Below are positions 46,950 to 56,733 of a DNA stretch of 64,000 bases, in pieces (the first letter of the stretch is position 1; each line of letters begins with the position of its first letter). The stretch spans positions 5,084,001 to 5,148,000 of the forward strand of contig NZ_CP021354.1 of assembly GCF_003130705.1 (NCBI RefSeq). The letters are read 5' to 3'. The position numbers were made by a program, and so were the translations under genes. The notes under the pieces are model-generated. The model was given only the letters and a program-made list of their open reading frames with translations. It ran no database searches and was not told the DNA's origin. This DNA is from Rhodococcus oxybenzonivorans (GTDB lineage Bacteria > Actinomycetota > Actinomycetes > Mycobacteriales > Mycobacteriaceae).

Positions 46950-47104
46950 CCGGTGGAGGGTGTGTCCGGCTGAACCGATGGCAGCCAAGTGGAGGAGATC
47001 ACCCTGTGACTGCGCTGCGGAACGCAGCTCTCCGGGAATCGGTCGCAGCGCACCACTGAGCGAGTCGGCACGGTCGCTCGCGACATCTCGATAGGATTCC
47101 CACC

Positions 47105-47671
47105 GTGACGACACCCGAACAGCCGCCACGGCGCCCGGCCCCGCCGCGGCCCGTCCCGCCCCGTCCGGAGTTCGCGGTTACGCCCCTGCGCACCGCGCCG
47201 ACCGACTCCACCCCGAAGGCAGTGACGGTCTCACTGACCGCGTGGATAGGTTCGTTCGTCGTTCTCGCCGGCATTGCGGGCGCCGTGGCTCTGGACCTTC
47301 GCGCCGTGCGTGATGCACTCGAGGCCTCGGTGGCCGCGGAGAATCCCGCTGACTCCGCCCAGGACATCACCGACACGGTGAACTTCACGCTGATTGCCAG
47401 CGGCGCCATCGCGGTCGTGCTTATTCTCCTGGCACTCCTCGGCATACAGCTCTTCCGGGCCAGAAAAATGGCGGGCCTTGTCACGCTGGTGGTGATCGGC
47501 CTCCTCAGCGCGGCCGGTGGCGTCGGATTCTGGACCCTTCTGTCGGACGCCGGCGACGCCACGGCAGGGGTGTTGCAGTGGGCGCCGCTGGCCTACAGCG
47601 CACTGGTCGCCGTCGGCGTCCTCGCCCTGTTCGCGCCCGGAGTGTCCGCCTGGTTGCACCGACGCCGCTGA
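47105..47671 (+). CDS. Four-helix membrane protein with Pro-rich N-terminus
   Basis: 188 aa, GTG 47105. A Pro/Arg-rich cytoplasmic start of about 40 residues precedes a helix (WIGSFVVLAGIAGAVAL), a short extracellular segment of charged residues and three further helices, ending in basic HRRR. No family recognised; the pattern is common in mycolate actinobacteria. Convergent with the gene at 47678, which is 6 bp away. Confidence 0.65.
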   Translation: MTTPEQPPRRPAPPRPVPPRPEFAVTPLRTAPTDSTPKAVTVSLTAWIGSFVVLAGIAGAVALDLRAVRDALEASVAAENPADSAQDITDTVNFTLIASGAIAVVLILLALLGIQLFRARKMAGLVTLVVIGLLSAAGGVGFWTLLSDAGDATAGVLQWAPLAYSALVAVGVLALFAPGVSAWLHRRR

Positions 47672-47677
47672 TCCGGC

Positions 47678-47938
47678 TCAGGCCTGGCACGAATCCGTGC
47701 TGCCCGCGAACTCGGGATCGGGGTCGTATTCCTTGTTCGACGTGCCGGAGTACTCGGGATCGGGGTCGTACTCGTCGTTGGTCGTCCCGGTGAAGTCCGG
47801 ATCCGGGTCGTACTCGTCGTTGCTCGTTCCCTCATAGGAAGAATTGCACGCCGGAGTGGCTGCCGCCACCTGTGTGACCGATGCGGCGCCGAAGAAGAGT
47901 GCCGCGGCCGCCAGGGCAGTAAGCGTGGTACGGAACAT
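47678..47938 (-). CDS. Secreted Asp-rich repeat mini-protein
   Basis: 86 aa. Signal peptide (FRTTLTALAAAALFFGAASV, cleavage near AAATP). The mature peptide of about 58 residues holds three 14-residue repeats of the form GTSNDEYDPDPDFT between two cysteines. Each repeat is rich in Asp and Glu with conserved Tyr and Asp-Pro-Asp-Pro. It is strongly acidic and might bind calcium or another divalent ion, or be a surface peptide. No known family was recognised. Confidence 0.72.
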   Translation of the reverse strand: MFRTTLTALAAAALFFGAASVTQVAAATPACNSSYEGTSNDEYDPDPDFTGTTNDEYDPDPEYSGTSNKEYDPDPEFAGSTDSCQA

Positions 47939-48698
47939 GATTGGGACCTTTCAGAGATGACCGAGTGAGGTAACCGAGCGGGGTGAACCGGGCAGCGCGG
48001 GCAGATCGAAGAAGACGCGGCATCACAGCAGGACGAGACAGGCAGGGGGCGACGTACACCGGATCTGTGGGGGCGGCCTGTGCGCGGGCTCCTCGGTGCC
48101 CCACCCCGGATACTGCACACCGGAAGCGTGAAAGCCGTGTACGTGACCGTTCATATGGCGCACTTCCCACACCTCGGTGGAGACCGGCTCCACAACTTTG
48201 TCGACTCGTCCCAAGTCCATCGACCGTTCGTTGGCCCGACTCGAGTTGGTGATGTCGAAGTGGCGCGTCACCGAGGGGATACCCAATTTCGGACGGAAAA
48301 ACAGTTGTCGGCGAACTTCTTTTCCGCGACGGGCACTATGCGCCGCCGTGGACCTCGACGCAAGGCTTCGCCTCACTGCCGATCGGGTCGAACTCACCGA
48401 GGAATCGGCCGCCTTCCGTGGGGCGAATATCACCGGAGATCCTGTCCCCCAGCAGATGTCGTCGGTACCGAGGTGTTGCCGCGACACGGTCGATCGCCTC
48501 ACCCCCAACGCACCGGCCCCACGACTACACAGTGGCCGCGGCTCCGATGTCGGCAGAAGTTTCATGGTTGAAATCCTGCGCTGCAGCCGGTGTCGGCACA
48601 TCCAGGAATGCACCCAACTTCGACCCCGAGAAACACCCCGAGACTGCCCTGCCTAACAAGGACCGTTTCTGACCGCAATACCGCCTATGGTTCTGTTC
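47939..48698. other. Long region without a confident gene
   Basis: 760 bp. A frame from about 48351 to 48656 (+), beginning VDLDARLRLTADRVELTEES, looks protein-like at its start but loses that character after about 40 codons, and the last 100 bp look more protein-like in another frame. This could be a decayed or frameshifted small gene. No RNA gene or repeat was seen. The start of the DinB-like gene ends the region. Confidence 0.4.
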
Positions 48699-49241
48699 AT
48701 GACCACTTCTGAGAAGCCCTCGATCACCGGCGAATGCGCGGACATTCTGCAGATCCTGCAGGAGCAGCGAGCCACCTTGCTCATCACCGTCCGCGGCATC
48801 GACGACGCGCAGGCACGTCAGCGCTCCACCGTCAGCGACCTGACACTCGGCGGCCTGATTAAGCACGTGTCCCACACCGAAAAGCACTGGGTCGAAACCA
48901 TTCTCGAACCGGACGAGAACGCGGAGTTCGACATGGAATCGGCGATGGAGCAGTACTACATGCGAGAGGACGAAACCCTCGAGGGGCTTCTGGCCGATTA
49001 TGCCGAGGTGGCCCGCGCGACGGAGGGCGCGCTGGCGGGCCTGAGCGACCTGGACGTACTCATCCCGCTCCCCACCGCGCCGTGGGCACCTGAGCGGCAG
49101 TGGTGGACAATCCGCCGGACCCTGCTCCACATCATTCGGGAGACCGGCCACCACTCCGGTCACGCCGACATCATTCGCGAATCCCTCGACGGTGCCAACA
49201 CGACGAAGACGATGGGCACCGACGCCGGTATGGAGTTCTGA
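48699..49241 (+). CDS. DinB/DUF664-family protein
   Basis: 180 aa. ATG 48699 (MTTSEKPSIT) was chosen over ATG 48687 because DUF664 proteins begin that way. Four-helix bundle of the DinB type with potential metal-binding histidines (HVSHTEKHW near residue 55 and ETGHHSGHADIIRE near the C-terminus). Family members are metal-binding, often thiol-dependent enzymes; the substrate is unknown. Confidence 0.85.
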   Translation: MTTSEKPSITGECADILQILQEQRATLLITVRGIDDAQARQRSTVSDLTLGGLIKHVSHTEKHWVETILEPDENAEFDMESAMEQYYMREDETLEGLLADYAEVARATEGALAGLSDLDVLIPLPTAPWAPERQWWTIRRTLLHIIRETGHHSGHADIIRESLDGANTTKTMGTDAGMEF

Positions 49242-49352
49242 GAGGTCGACGCATCACCCATCGTCCCTCGACGCCGGGATACCGTGAGGAGATGCCCTCG
49301 AAGCAGCGCGTTCGGGGCACTCGGTCGTTCGGCAAGAGGGAAGGATTGCTCG

Positions 49353-50519
49353 ATGGCGGTGCGTGACGAGGAAAGCGCGCTGCGAGCGCCTGCCGGGAGC
49401 AGGGTGCGTAAAACCCGGACGAGGCTGGCAGACGGGCGCGAGCTCATCTACTTCGACGACTCGGAGCCGTACGTCTCCGGTGCGGCCACCCGTGAACTGG
49501 TCGATTCCAGGCCTCTGCCACCCGCCGTCTCGCAGTCGCAGATGCGTTTCGACGTCCTCACGGGTGAGTGGGTTGTCATCGCGGCGCAGCGAATGGATCG
49601 CACGTTCCTCCCCCCTGCCGACGCGTCACCACTCGCCCCGAGCCGGCCCGGTAAGCCGCCCACCGAAATACCCGCCGACGACTACGACGTCGTCGTCTTC
49701 GAGAACCGCTTTCCCGCGTTGGCGACCGTTGCAGAGGAACAGCACCTTCCCGGGCGCGTCGATGACGAACCACTGTGGCCGCTGGCCCCGGCGTCGGGCC
49801 GATGCGAGGTGGTCTGCTTCAGCAGCGACCCCGACGCGCGGTTCTCGTCCTTGGACCCCGGCCGGGTCCGCACCGTGATCGACGTCTGGGCCGACCGCAC
49901 CGCCGAACTGTCTGCGCTGACCGGGATCCGCCAGGTGTTCTGCTTCGAGAACCGCGGTAGGGAGATCGGGGTGACGCTGACCCACCCTCATGGGCAGATC
50001 TACGCCTACCCGTTCCTGCCGGCGCGCACCGCCACGCTGATCCAGCGGTCGCGCGCACACGTCGCGCGGACGGGCAGGCTGTTGCTGTCGGACGTGCTCG
50101 ACGCGGAAAAACGCGCGGGCCGGCGGATCGTCCTTGCCGCCGAGCATTGGACTGCCTATGTGCCCGCCGCCTCCCGGTGGCCGCTCGAAGTGCACCTCGC
50201 GCCGCACCGCGACGTCCGAGACCTCGCCGAACTCGACGACGCCCAACGTGACGAACTCGCGCTCGTCTACCTCGAACTGCTGCGGCGGGTCGACCGCTTC
50301 TTCGACGGCCTCGACGCCGTCCCCTACATCGCCGCATGGCATCAGGCGCCGGTGGGCGACGATCGCCCCTTCGGGCGCCTGTACCTCCAGCTGTACTCGA
50401 TGATGCGGTCGCCCGGCCGGATGAAGTACCTGGCGGGTTCCGAGTCGAGCATGGGCGCCTGGATCAATGACACCACCCCGGAACGCATCGCCGACCGCCT
50501 GCGCGAGGTGGCCCCGTGA
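49353..50519 (+). CDS. galT: Galactose-1-phosphate uridylyltransferase
   Basis: 388 aa from ATG 49353 with AAGGA upstream. The catalytic HxH motif is HPHGQ at 211-215, and ENRFPAL, LEVHLAPHR and the C-terminal WHQAP with conserved histidine fit. Transfers UMP from UDP-glucose to galactose-1-phosphate in the Leloir pathway. Overlaps galK by 4 bp (GTGA). Confidence 0.94.
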   Translation: MAVRDEESALRAPAGSRVRKTRTRLADGRELIYFDDSEPYVSGAATRELVDSRPLPPAVSQSQMRFDVLTGEWVVIAAQRMDRTFLPPADASPLAPSRPGKPPTEIPADDYDVVVFENRFPALATVAEEQHLPGRVDDEPLWPLAPASGRCEVVCFSSDPDARFSSLDPGRVRTVIDVWADRTAELSALTGIRQVFCFENRGREIGVTLTHPHGQIYAYPFLPARTATLIQRSRAHVARTGRLLLSDVLDAEKRAGRRIVLAAEHWTAYVPAASRWPLEVHLAPHRDVRDLAELDDAQRDELALVYLELLRRVDRFFDGLDAVPYIAAWHQAPVGDDRPFGRLYLQLYSMMRSPGRMKYLAGSESSMGAWINDTTPERIADRLREVAP

Positions 50520-51709
50520 CGGCACCATCTCGGGTGGAACCCGCCCACGACCTCACCGTCGCTGCGGGCGCGGAAGCCTTGTTCCGCAGCACCTTCGGTG
50601 GAGCCGCTGACTGCGTGTGGGCGGCACCCGGGCGAGTCAACCTCATCGGCGAGCACGTCGATTATGCGGGCGGGCTCGTTCTCCCGTTCGCACTCCCCTA
50701 CGTCACCGTGGTGGCCTCCCGCATCCGGAACGACGACCTGATGCGCTGCGTCTCCACCCACACCACCGACAGGTGGCAGGGTGCAGTGTCCGAGGTGGCG
50801 CCGGGACGTCCGTCCGGGTGGGCCGCCTACCTGGCGGGTGTGCTGTGGGCGTTACGCGAATCGGGCATCGCGCCGGCAGGAACAGGCTTCGACGTCGCGG
50901 TGCACTCCACGGTTCCCGTCGGTTCGGGGCTGTCGAGTTCGGCGGCGCTGGAATGCGCGTTCGCGCTCGCCGTCGCCGACTCACTCGGGCTGCCCACGAA
51001 CACGGACGGACGCCGGACGCTGATCGACGCGTGTATCCGCGCGGAGAACGAGATCGTCGGGGCCGCGACCGGGGGAATGGATCAGTCGGTCGCGATGCTC
51101 GCCCGGCCCGGGCACGCCCTGCTGCTGGATTGCCGCAGCGGCGACAGCCGCCTCGTTCCCCTCGACTTCGCGTCGGCGGGCGCCCAACTCCTGGTGATGG
51201 ATACCAACGCTCCGCACAAACTGGCCGACGGGCAGTACGGCGCGCGGCGGGCGACGATCGAGCGGGCATGCGCGAACCTGGGTGTGGACACGCTGCGGGA
51301 CATTCGCGACGTGGACGGCGCACTCGCCGCGCTGACGGTGCCACAGTCGGTGCCGCGGGTGCGGCACGTTCTCGCCGAAATTCGGCGCGTCGTCGAGGTG
51401 ACCGAGCTGCTGGCGCAGAACCGCATCGCCGACATCGGGGACGTCCTGACCCGGTCCCATCGCTCGTTGCGGGACGACTACGAGGTCAGCTCCGTCGAAC
51501 TGGACTGCGCCGTCGAGGCCGCCCTCGACGCCGGAGCGTGGGGAGCGCGAATGACGGGGGGCGGTTTCGGCGGCTCGGCCATCGCCCTCGTTCCGGTCGA
51601 CCGGGTCGAAGACGTGGTCGCACACGTACTCCACAGGGCCGCATCCGCTTCGTTGCCCACCCCGCAGTTCCTGTCCGCCACGCCGTCGTCCGCGGCGCGC
51701 CGACTCTGA
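50516..51709 (+). CDS. galK: Galactokinase
   Basis: 397 aa. GHMP kinase with galactose motif GRVNLIGEHVDY at 39-50, ATP-binding VPVGSGLSSSAALE and MTGGGFGGSAIAL. Phosphorylates galactose at C1. Translationally coupled to galT. No galE in the window, so the epimerase is encoded elsewhere. Confidence 0.95.
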   Translation: MTAPSRVEPAHDLTVAAGAEALFRSTFGGAADCVWAAPGRVNLIGEHVDYAGGLVLPFALPYVTVVASRIRNDDLMRCVSTHTTDRWQGAVSEVAPGRPSGWAAYLAGVLWALRESGIAPAGTGFDVAVHSTVPVGSGLSSSAALECAFALAVADSLGLPTNTDGRRTLIDACIRAENEIVGAATGGMDQSVAMLARPGHALLLDCRSGDSRLVPLDFASAGAQLLVMDTNAPHKLADGQYGARRATIERACANLGVDTLRDIRDVDGALAALTVPQSVPRVRHVLAEIRRVVEVTELLAQNRIADIGDVLTRSHRSLRDDYEVSSVELDCAVEAALDAGAWGARMTGGGFGGSAIALVPVDRVEDVVAHVLHRAASASLPTPQFLSATPSSAARRL

Positions 51710-51819
51710 GACGGGATCGTGCGAGTCCTTTCGCCAGCGGTGGTACGAGCAGTGTCGCTAACGTGGGTAGTCCGGTGACGCCCACGTGCGGGTATCGGAC
51801 TCGCGACAAGGAGGGCATT

Positions 51820-53139
51820 GTGAACGATGCCGATTCGACCAGGCAGAAGCAGATTGTCGGCGCCCTCGTCGAGGCGTTTGCCGATCTCATGGAGGCAGAC
51901 CCGAGCGCTTTCCGTACCAAGTTCCGGAAGATGGCGGCCAACCCGTTCGCCTTCTACCGGGGCAGTGCCTGCCTGTTCTACAACGACATCCGGGACTTCG
52001 ACGACCCCTGGGCAGATGACCGCACCAGCAGGGTGTGGATCCACGGCGACCTGCACCTGGAGAACTTCGGAACCTACATGAACTCGGAGGGCACCCTGGT
52101 CTTCGACGTCAACGACTTCGACGAGGCCTACGTCGGGCACTTCAGCTGGGACCTTCGGCGCTTCGTGGCCAGCCTCGCGCTGATGGGCTGGCAGAAGGCT
52201 CTGCCCGAGAGTGATGTCCGGGCACTGGCAGAGACCTATCTGCGTACGTACGTCGAACAGGTCATGCACTACGTACAGCAGGAGGCGGACGACGCGTACG
52301 CGCTGCGACTGGACAACTCCCGCGGCAGTATCCACGACCTTCTCCTGCAGGCCCGCCTCGCCACCCGTGTCAGCCTCCTCGACTCCGTCACGGTGCTCGA
52401 CGATTACGACCGGCACTTCCGTCGCGGCCGCGGGGTCCGGGAACTGGACGAGAACGAACGCGACACCGTGTGCGAGTCGCTGGACGCCTACATCGAACGA
52501 GTGCCCCCCAACAAGAGGTCGGAGCGCCCGGTTTTCTATCGCATCAAAGATGTGGTGGGGCGCAAGGGCTTCGGGATCGGCAGCGCCGGACTGCCGGCGT
52601 ACAACGTGCTCATCGAGGGCGCAACCCAGGCACTGGAGAACGACATCGTCCTGTCCATCAAGCAGGGCAATGTCGCGGCCCCGAGCCGCATCGTCGACGA
52701 GCCGGCCGTCCGCAATTACTTCGAGCACGAGGGTCACCGCACCGTGGTGAGCCAGCGCGCCCTGCAGGTCCACACCGATCCCCTGCTCGGCTACACCGAG
52801 GTCGGGGACACCGGATTCGTGGTCGCCGAACTGTCACCGTATGAATTGGACCTCGACTGGTCCGACCTCACCGAACCGGAGGAGATCGCCCCCGTGCTCG
52901 AAGACCTCGGCCGGGCGACCGCGAAGGTTCACTGCGTCTCCGACGAGGACAGTGATCAGACCCTGGTCACATTCCAGACCGAGGACGCCATCCACGGTGT
53001 GATCGAGGGTCGGCTCGACCAGTTCGTCGAGGAGATCATCGACTTCGGGCTCGCGTATGCGGAGGTGAGCCGCAAGGATCACCAGCTGTTCGTGGAGGCA
53101 TTCCGGGAAGGCGAAATCGCGGGCGTCTCGGCAACCTGA
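51820..53139 (+). CDS. DUF2252 protein, kinase-like fold
   Basis: 439 aa from GTG 51820, with AAGGAGGGC upstream. The same frame extends upstream through galK but is not coding there. Motifs HGDLHLENFG near residue 75 and VFDVNDFDEA near 95 match the catalytic and metal loops of aminoglycoside-phosphotransferase-type kinases. The substrate is unknown. 109 bp after galK; its stop is 4 bp from the convergent iniC stop. Confidence 0.85.
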   Translation: MNDADSTRQKQIVGALVEAFADLMEADPSAFRTKFRKMAANPFAFYRGSACLFYNDIRDFDDPWADDRTSRVWIHGDLHLENFGTYMNSEGTLVFDVNDFDEAYVGHFSWDLRRFVASLALMGWQKALPESDVRALAETYLRTYVEQVMHYVQQEADDAYALRLDNSRGSIHDLLLQARLATRVSLLDSVTVLDDYDRHFRRGRGVRELDENERDTVCESLDAYIERVPPNKRSERPVFYRIKDVVGRKGFGIGSAGLPAYNVLIEGATQALENDIVLSIKQGNVAAPSRIVDEPAVRNYFEHEGHRTVVSQRALQVHTDPLLGYTEVGDTGFVVAELSPYELDLDWSDLTEPEEIAPVLEDLGRATAKVHCVSDEDSDQTLVTFQTEDAIHGVIEGRLDQFVEEIIDFGLAYAEVSRKDHQLFVEAFREGEIAGVSAT

Positions 53140-53143
53140 CGCG

Positions 53144-54640
53144 CTACAGGAGTACCGAGTTCAGCTCTTCCAGGACGCCTTCCGCGCTTCGTGCGGCAAC
53201 GGTGCACGCCCGGGCGGTGAACTGGTCCAGCAGCGGGTGACGCGCGCGTTCCCGCCATTTCCGGACGGCGGCGAGTGCCCTCATCCGCTGCAATTCCACC
53301 GCGTCGTCATTGTCGGTCCCGAGCCGCTCGGAGATCGAGATCCCGAATCCGCCGATCAGTCGCTGCAGCTCGGCCAGGTCGTCGGGGGGTAGCCCCACCT
53401 CGGTGGACCGCAGCCGCCCGAGGAGCCGCAGTTCCTGGAAACCGTGCACATCGGACAGCAGACGCTCGGCAGCCAGCAGGATTCCGCCTGCGCCCTGCAC
53501 CGGATGGGCGGTGAGCACCCGCTTCAACGCAACCAGCGCGGAGTGTGTCTTCAACTGGTCGGCACGCTGCCCGAACTGGATGTCGATGACCTGACGCAGC
53601 TCGTCGAGCCCACTACGCTCCACCAGTTCGGCGGCCAGCGTCGGCGAGTCCCTGGTGCCCAGCCGAATCAACGTGACGGCCATTCGAATGCCGAACAGCC
53701 CGAACCGGTCGGCCAGCTGCGCCCGCATCCGAGCATCGACGGGCAGCGGGCTGTCTTCCCGCGCGAAACGGTCGGCCGACAGCATGGCCATGTTCAGGTC
53801 GTCCACCGACACCTCGGCCAGGTGCTGGAATGCGGCGAACTCGGCCTGCCGCATCGTACGGGCACCCAAGGCCAGCAACCCCGCGACGGGAACCACCGCC
53901 TGACACAGCCCGGTGCGTTCGAGCTCGCCCGCGAACCGGGACGCCACTTCCTTCGCCGACATCATGGCGTCGAGGCGTCCCGCCCCCACCTCGTCGGCCC
54001 GGGACACGACACCGACCACACCGAGCGGACCCGACTCGTCTCCCACGTGATCCCCGATCTGGCCGAGGAACTGCACATCCGTCGCATTCAGGGTGCGCAG
54101 AAGGTAGACGACGGCGTCGGCACCGGAAGCCTCGTTATCGGGGGTGAGCATCTCGAGGGTGCGCGCCGACACGTCCCGCGACAGCGAGGAGGTGCCGGGG
54201 GTGTCGATGATGGTGGTGTGGGCCAGCGCCGACGAGGGCCACTCCACATCGAGCCGGTCGACCTGCGCGGCGGTCAGGTGCCCGAGGTCGAAAGTCAGAT
54301 GTCCGTCCCGGCGCAACACCGGAACGTTCGCCGAGGCCAACGCGCCGTCGGGGCCGTCCGCCTGGTACCAGGCGGTGACGGCGGGCGTCGACCCGCTGCG
54401 GTACCACGTGACGACACGGGTGCACTCCGTCGCATCCGTCGGGGCGATGTCTTGGCCCACCAGCGAATTGAGCAACGTGGACTTACCGGCTTTCAGAGAA
54501 CCCGCCAGCGCTACCCGCAGTGGTTGTTCGAGGCGGCGAGCGCATTCGGTGAGCTGATCGCGAATCTCGGGCCGGCCGGCGTAGAGCTGCCTGGCCGCCG
54601 CGATCAGCCTGCGGGCCTCCGGAAGTGGCGCTGCGGTCAT
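53144..54640 (-). CDS. iniC: IniC, dynamin-like GTPase
   Basis: 498 aa. GTPase with Walker A GSLKAGKST, switch motif DTPGTSS and a G4-like SRADEV. No transmembrane helix is visible. In M. tuberculosis iniC follows iniA and is induced by cell-wall inhibitors such as isoniazid and ethambutol. Coupled to iniA by an ATGA overlap at 54637-54640. Confidence 0.88.
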   Translation of the reverse strand: MTAAPLPEARRLIAAARQLYAGRPEIRDQLTECARRLEQPLRVALAGSLKAGKSTLLNSLVGQDIAPTDATECTRVVTWYRSGSTPAVTAWYQADGPDGALASANVPVLRRDGHLTFDLGHLTAAQVDRLDVEWPSSALAHTTIIDTPGTSSLSRDVSARTLEMLTPDNEASGADAVVYLLRTLNATDVQFLGQIGDHVGDESGPLGVVGVVSRADEVGAGRLDAMMSAKEVASRFAGELERTGLCQAVVPVAGLLALGARTMRQAEFAAFQHLAEVSVDDLNMAMLSADRFAREDSPLPVDARMRAQLADRFGLFGIRMAVTLIRLGTRDSPTLAAELVERSGLDELRQVIDIQFGQRADQLKTHSALVALKRVLTAHPVQGAGGILLAAERLLSDVHGFQELRLLGRLRSTEVGLPPDDLAELQRLIGGFGISISERLGTDNDDAVELQRMRALAAVRKWRERARHPLLDQFTARACTVAARSAEGVLEELNSVLL

Positions 54641-56562
54641 GCCGTGATCGCTCCGGCGTCGCCGGCGACGAGCTGGGCTGCCCGCCCCTTCAGTTCGGAG
54701 GCGATGTGCAGATCCTTCTCGAGTTGCGCGATCCGGCGCGTGCGCTCGGTGGACTCGAGGTTGGCCGCCTCCTGCGCGGCACGCAGCGAATCGTTGATCG
54801 AGCGCAATGCCTGCTCGGCGATGCCTGTGAAGTGATCGCGCAGCAACCGCTGGATCGAGCGGAGCCGGTCTTTCGACTCCTTGCCCACCTGGAAGCTGGC
54901 GTCGTCCGCGAACCGGCGGATGGCCGCCTTCGCCTCGCCCCGCCGCTTGAGGACCCGGCTCTCCTTGTCCTCTCGATACGCTTTGGTACCGAGAAGGACA
55001 CCGGCCCCGATCGAGATGGGGTTGACCAGCGCCATGCCCATCATGGTGGTGATGAGCCCGAACATCAGCACACCACCGTACGAGCCGCGCATACCGACGA
55101 GCACTTTCTGGGTGATGCCGATCCGCCCCGACTCGAGATCTGCGAGCGAAGCGACGGGCTCGAGGACCCCGTCGACGTTCGCGATGTCGAGGTGCGGAAG
55201 CTCCACGGCACCGGTTTCGGCGAAGTGTTGAGCCACCACCTCGGCGAGCCACAGCGCGCGGTCGTGCGCCCACACGAAGTTGTCACCGATAGCGGTGGCG
55301 AACTCCTGCTCGAGCCACTGCCCCAACGCGTCCCAGTCCTTGCCCGGGTCGCCCTGGTCGACGGTTTCTTCGGCTTCGCGCGTCACGCGGCGCAGCCGGT
55401 CGCGGAGATCGTGATCGATATCCGCGGCCAGGTCGGCGATACCGTCTCCGAGGGTCTGCTGCCACAGCGACGTCCGCTTGTGCAGATCTTCCGCCGCGGC
55501 CTTCGCCTTCTGCAGCTCGGCGACCGCAGCGACGCCCTTGGCCGGATCACGAAGGGCAGCAAGCTCACTACCGATTCCCAGGGTCAGATGCTCGGCCACC
55601 GAGGACACGTCGAGCGACACCGCGCGACGCGTGTTCGACTCCGCGCGGGCCACCACCCGATCGCGGAGGAAGGCGTAGAGCTCGACGAAGCCCGATTCGG
55701 TGTTGAGCTCCTCGTCCTGCAGCCGCAGTGCATGGGAACGGAGGAGGGAGGAAATGGGAATCAGCGGTACGTCGAGGCCGGCGCGCGCGAGGTGCCCTCG
55801 ATCGGCCTCGACGATGTCCCGCCAATGGGGATACAGGTCTGTCTTGCTGATCAGGCAGGCCACCGACGGGCACAGGCTCGTGACCTGCCTGATGAACCCG
55901 AGCTCCGGTTCGGTGAACTCCTGGCTCGCGTCGGAGAGAACGAAGACGGCGTCGGAGGCGGGAATCAGCCCGAGCGTGCTCGCGGCGTGTGGATTGCCTG
56001 CGCCGCCCACGCCGGGAGTATCGACCAGGACCAAGCCGTCCGCCAGCAGTGGACTCGGCACGTTGACCTCGACCCGCAGTACCTCCCGACCCCCGGCCCG
56101 GGGCGAGGCGGGCGTAATGCCGGTCAGCTCCTCGAGAGGCAGCGGGACCCGGATCGGATCTGCGCCGGGATCGGCGAGGACGAGTTCCGCCGACGCAGTC
56201 TCCGCATTCTGTACAAGGGTGGGAATGGCGGTGGTCTCGTCGTCACCGACCGAGCACACGGTCAGGTTGAGCAGTGAATTCACGAACTGGCTCTTGCCCT
56301 GCTTGAGCGGGCCGACCACCACGATGCGCATCCGCGGATCGAGGACGCGGGTCCGGGCCTGGTCCAGCCGCTGCGCCAGATCTCCGCGTCCGAACCGCCG
56401 CGCGACATCCAGAGTCTGCTCCAGCAGGGCGGTCATGGATTGCGCAGTGGTGGCGCCGTGCTCGGCGGTTGCACTGTGCTCGGTGGCACTGTGTTCGACG
56501 GCACTGTGCTTGCCGGTGGCACTGTGCTTGGCGGCACTGCTTCTAGCGGCTGCACTGTCCAT
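54637..56562 (-). CDS. iniA: IniA, dynamin-like GTPase
   Basis: 641 aa from ATG 56562, matching the 640 aa of M. tuberculosis IniA. GTPase motifs GPLKQGKSQ, DTPGVGG and SKTD; a hydrophobic pair of helices (LMFGLITTMMGMALVNPISIGAGVLLG) inserts in the membrane. IniA is a bacterial dynamin-like protein and remodels membranes. Residues 12-39 are a KHSAT/EHSAT repeat of 4-5 units, coded by bases 56446-56529, absent from the family core; ATG 56436 would avoid it. Confidence 0.9.
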   Translation of the reverse strand: MDSAAARSSAAKHSATGKHSAVEHSATEHSATAEHGATTAQSMTALLEQTLDVARRFGRGDLAQRLDQARTRVLDPRMRIVVVGPLKQGKSQFVNSLLNLTVCSVGDDETTAIPTLVQNAETASAELVLADPGADPIRVPLPLEELTGITPASPRAGGREVLRVEVNVPSPLLADGLVLVDTPGVGGAGNPHAASTLGLIPASDAVFVLSDASQEFTEPELGFIRQVTSLCPSVACLISKTDLYPHWRDIVEADRGHLARAGLDVPLIPISSLLRSHALRLQDEELNTESGFVELYAFLRDRVVARAESNTRRAVSLDVSSVAEHLTLGIGSELAALRDPAKGVAAVAELQKAKAAAEDLHKRTSLWQQTLGDGIADLAADIDHDLRDRLRRVTREAEETVDQGDPGKDWDALGQWLEQEFATAIGDNFVWAHDRALWLAEVVAQHFAETGAVELPHLDIANVDGVLEPVASLADLESGRIGITQKVLVGMRGSYGGVLMFGLITTMMGMALVNPISIGAGVLLGTKAYREDKESRVLKRRGEAKAAIRRFADDASFQVGKESKDRLRSIQRLLRDHFTGIAEQALRSINDSLRAAQEAANLESTERTRRIAQLEKDLHIASELKGRAAQLVAGDAGAITA

Positions 56563-56733
56563 GAGTTCCGTTGACCCGCAATTCTTCCGACCTCGTGCGC
56601 ACACCGCGTTCCGATGCACCCACACCCGACTGTGGAATCAGCCCCGTCCGCATAGCGCGTCCGGGGCTGATTTCGTTACATCGTACGGCGGTTCCGGCCG
56701 CCCCGTCTGGGGGATGCCGGAACCGCCGTCTCA

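Noticed and set aside
50617..51819. In-frame extension of the DUF2252 gene across galK
   Set aside because: galK is a clear coding gene in another frame, and the DUF2252 start at 51820 has a strong ribosome site.
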